NCBI GenBank assembly: GCA_028284845.1
Contig: JANQQY010000409.1
Location: 1-6,368, forward strand
Direction: 5' to 3'
DNA length: 6,368 nt
From: Spirochaetales bacterium
GTDB taxonomy: Bacteria; Spirochaetota; Spirochaetia; DSM-27196; SLST01
In this document: in pieces, positions 5,137-6,368 of the stretch
How the letters are laid out: every line of letters starts with the position of its first letter
Numbering within the stretch: the stretch's first letter is position 1
Notes under the pieces: model-generated
Told to the model about the DNA's origin: nothing
The model's database searches: none
The model's input: the letters and a program-made list of their open reading frames with translations, nothing else
Made by a program: the position numbers and the translations under genes

Positions 5137-6368
5137 GCTACCGATCGTACGTTGGACTGGAGATCCATATCCAGCTGACCACTCAGACCAAGGTATTCTG
5201 CGACTGCCGCGCAGCCTTCGGTGACGAACCAAACACCAATATCTGTCCCGTCTGTACCGGCTATCCGGGTGCCCTTCCGGCACTCAACGAGGAGGCTATT
5301 CGCCTCAGTTATGTCGTTGCGCGGGCTCTGAACTGCACGCTCAGCCCGCGGTGTGAGTTCGAACGAAAGAACTACTTCTATCCGGATCTGCCAAAGAACT
5401 ATCAGATTTCGCAGTTTGCCGCTCCCCTTGGAACGAATGGTTACATCGATCTTGAGTTCAGAAAGAAGAAGAAGAGAGTCAGAATTCGCGAGTGTCACCT
5501 CGAGGAAGACGCCGGCAAGATGATCCACGCCGGGGACGAGTCGCTGCTCGACTTCAACCGGGCCGGAACACCGCTTCTGGAAATCGTCACAGAGCCCGAC
5601 CTCGAGATTGGTGAAGAGGCTGAGCACCTGCTGCAGCAGTTCAGGAGACTGGTCCGCTACCTTGGCGTCTGTGACGGCAACATGGAAGAGGGTTCACTTC
5701 GGTGTGACGCCAACATTTCTGTGAACACTGAGGGCTCCGGACTCGGAACCAAGGTCGAGATCAAGAACATGAACTCGTTCCGCTTTGTGCGGAAAGCGCT
5801 CGCCTACGAGATCGAGCGACAGGAAGATATCCTGGAACGTGGCGGCACGATTGTGCAGGAGACCCGGCTCTGGAACGAGAACCGCGACGTTTCCGAGTCG
5901 ATGCGAGTGAAGGAGTCGTCGAACGACTACCGCTATTTTCCGGAACCGGATCTGCCGCCCTTCTTCACAGATCAGGCGTTTCTCGACTCGGTAGAAGAGA
6001 GCCTCGTCGAGCTGCCTGCTGAACGTATGCTTCGATTTGCTACTGAGTACTCGCTCGCAGAGGCGCAGGTTCAGTTCCTCTGCGACGAACGCCCCGTTGC
6101 CGACTTCTTTGAGGAGACCGTCAGTGCCGGCGCGTCAGCCAGTGAGGTGGCGGTCTGGCTTATGGGCGATGTCCAGAAACTCTTGAACCGGAACGGCACC
6201 AGCTTGTCGGATTCCGCCCTCACTCCTGCACGTCTCGCGGGTCTCTTGGCTCTCCTAGAGAAGGGACGGATCCACGGAAAGCTCGCGAAGCAGACGCTCG
6301 AGGCAATCTTCTCAGACGACGCCGACCCAGAGGCGATCATTCGTGATCGTGGCTGGGAGCAGATCACC
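5133..6368 (+). CDS. gatB: Asp-tRNA(Asn)/Glu-tRNA(Gln) amidotransferase subunit B (3' end cut by window)
   Basis: The first 412 codons of GatB, read without a stop to the window edge; the family is usually about 475-500 residues. GatB binds the misacylated tRNA, phosphorylates the side-chain carboxylate with ATP and transfers ammonia delivered from GatA. Visible motifs are GLEIHIQL (8-15, metal-site residues E10 and H12), a zinc knuckle C23-x-C25 with C38-x2-C41, HLEEDAGK (122-129), LDFNRAGTP and EIVTEPD (139-156), NMEEGSLRCDANISV (183-197), EIKNMNSFRF, and DYRYFPEPDLPP (265-276). From about residue 295 the chain passes into the helical middle and the YqeY-like tail domain that contacts tRNA; it ends within that tail at DPEAIIRDRGWEQIT. 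The GTG start overlaps the gatA TGA by four bases, so translation is probably coupled, keeping subunits near equal amounts. No frameshift or missing key residue was seen. Confidence 0.97.
   Translation, partial: MSYRSYVGLEIHIQLTTQTKVFCDCRAAFGDEPNTNICPVCTGYPGALPALNEEAIRLSYVVARALNCTLSPRCEFERKNYFYPDLPKNYQISQFAAPLGTNGYIDLEFRKKKKRVRIRECHLEEDAGKMIHAGDESLLDFNRAGTPLLEIVTEPDLEIGEEAEHLLQQFRRLVRYLGVCDGNMEEGSLRCDANISVNTEGSGLGTKVEIKNMNSFRFVRKALAYEIERQEDILERGGTIVQETRLWNENRDVSESMRVKESSNDYRYFPEPDLPPFFTDQAFLDSVEESLVELPAERMLRFATEYSLAEAQVQFLCDERPVADFFEETVSAGASASEVAVWLMGDVQKLLNRNGTSLSDSALTPARLAGLLALLEKGRIHGKLAKQTLEAIFSDDADPEAIIRDRGWEQIT

Noticed and set aside
4962..5627. A 221-codon open frame on the - strand across the gatA/gatB junction
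   Set aside because: It is antisense to the well-conserved ends of gatA and gatB, with no recognisable motifs or start signals.

Overview
The window is a tightly packed stretch of bacterial chromosome, moderately GC-rich by eye, with no mobile elements, RNA genes or CRISPR. It holds six complete genes, one gene cut by the right edge, and probably the last codons of one gene cut by the left edge. The organism is a bacterium that makes Gln-tRNA and/or Asn-tRNA by the indirect amidotransferase route. The wording of the GatA core (GVYGLKPTYG..SRYGLVAYASSLEV) and the pairing with an MGH1-like (alpha/alpha)6 glycosidase recall free-living Spirochaetota. That assignment rests on memory of family sequences, not on a search.

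Left block (1-1386, + strand): a TPM-domain exported membrane protein with a glycine-rich tail, then a LemA-family membrane protein 10 bases downstream. The two form a cell-envelope operon with strong Shine-Dalgarno sites. An ATGA overlap at the left edge suggests another gene of this operon lies just outside the window.

Middle block: a cytoplasmic MGH1-like/trehalase-superfamily glycoside hydrolase on the - strand (1434-2894) converges on lemA. A long, nearly perfect hairpin spans the convergent junction, and the hydrolase stop codon lies in its loop. The hydrolase has its own good sigma70-type promoter (TTGACA-N17-TATTCT) in the 116-base divergent gap it shares with a stand-alone receiver-domain response regulator (3011-3376, +).

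Right block (3410-6368, + strand): gatC, gatA and gatB, the three subunits of the tRNA-dependent amidotransferase, run in order with an 8-base gap and then a 4-base overlap. GatB is cut after 412 codons. A near-consensus promoter overlaps the regulator's stop codon, and its -10 box ends only 8 bases before the gatC ATG. This predicts a leaderless or almost leaderless gatCAB mRNA, consistent with the lack of a Shine-Dalgarno site there.

I see no clearly new multi-gene system. The items most worth a second look are the predicted leaderless gatC start, the apparent replacement of the catalytic acid in the glycosidase, and the large convergent-end hairpin.
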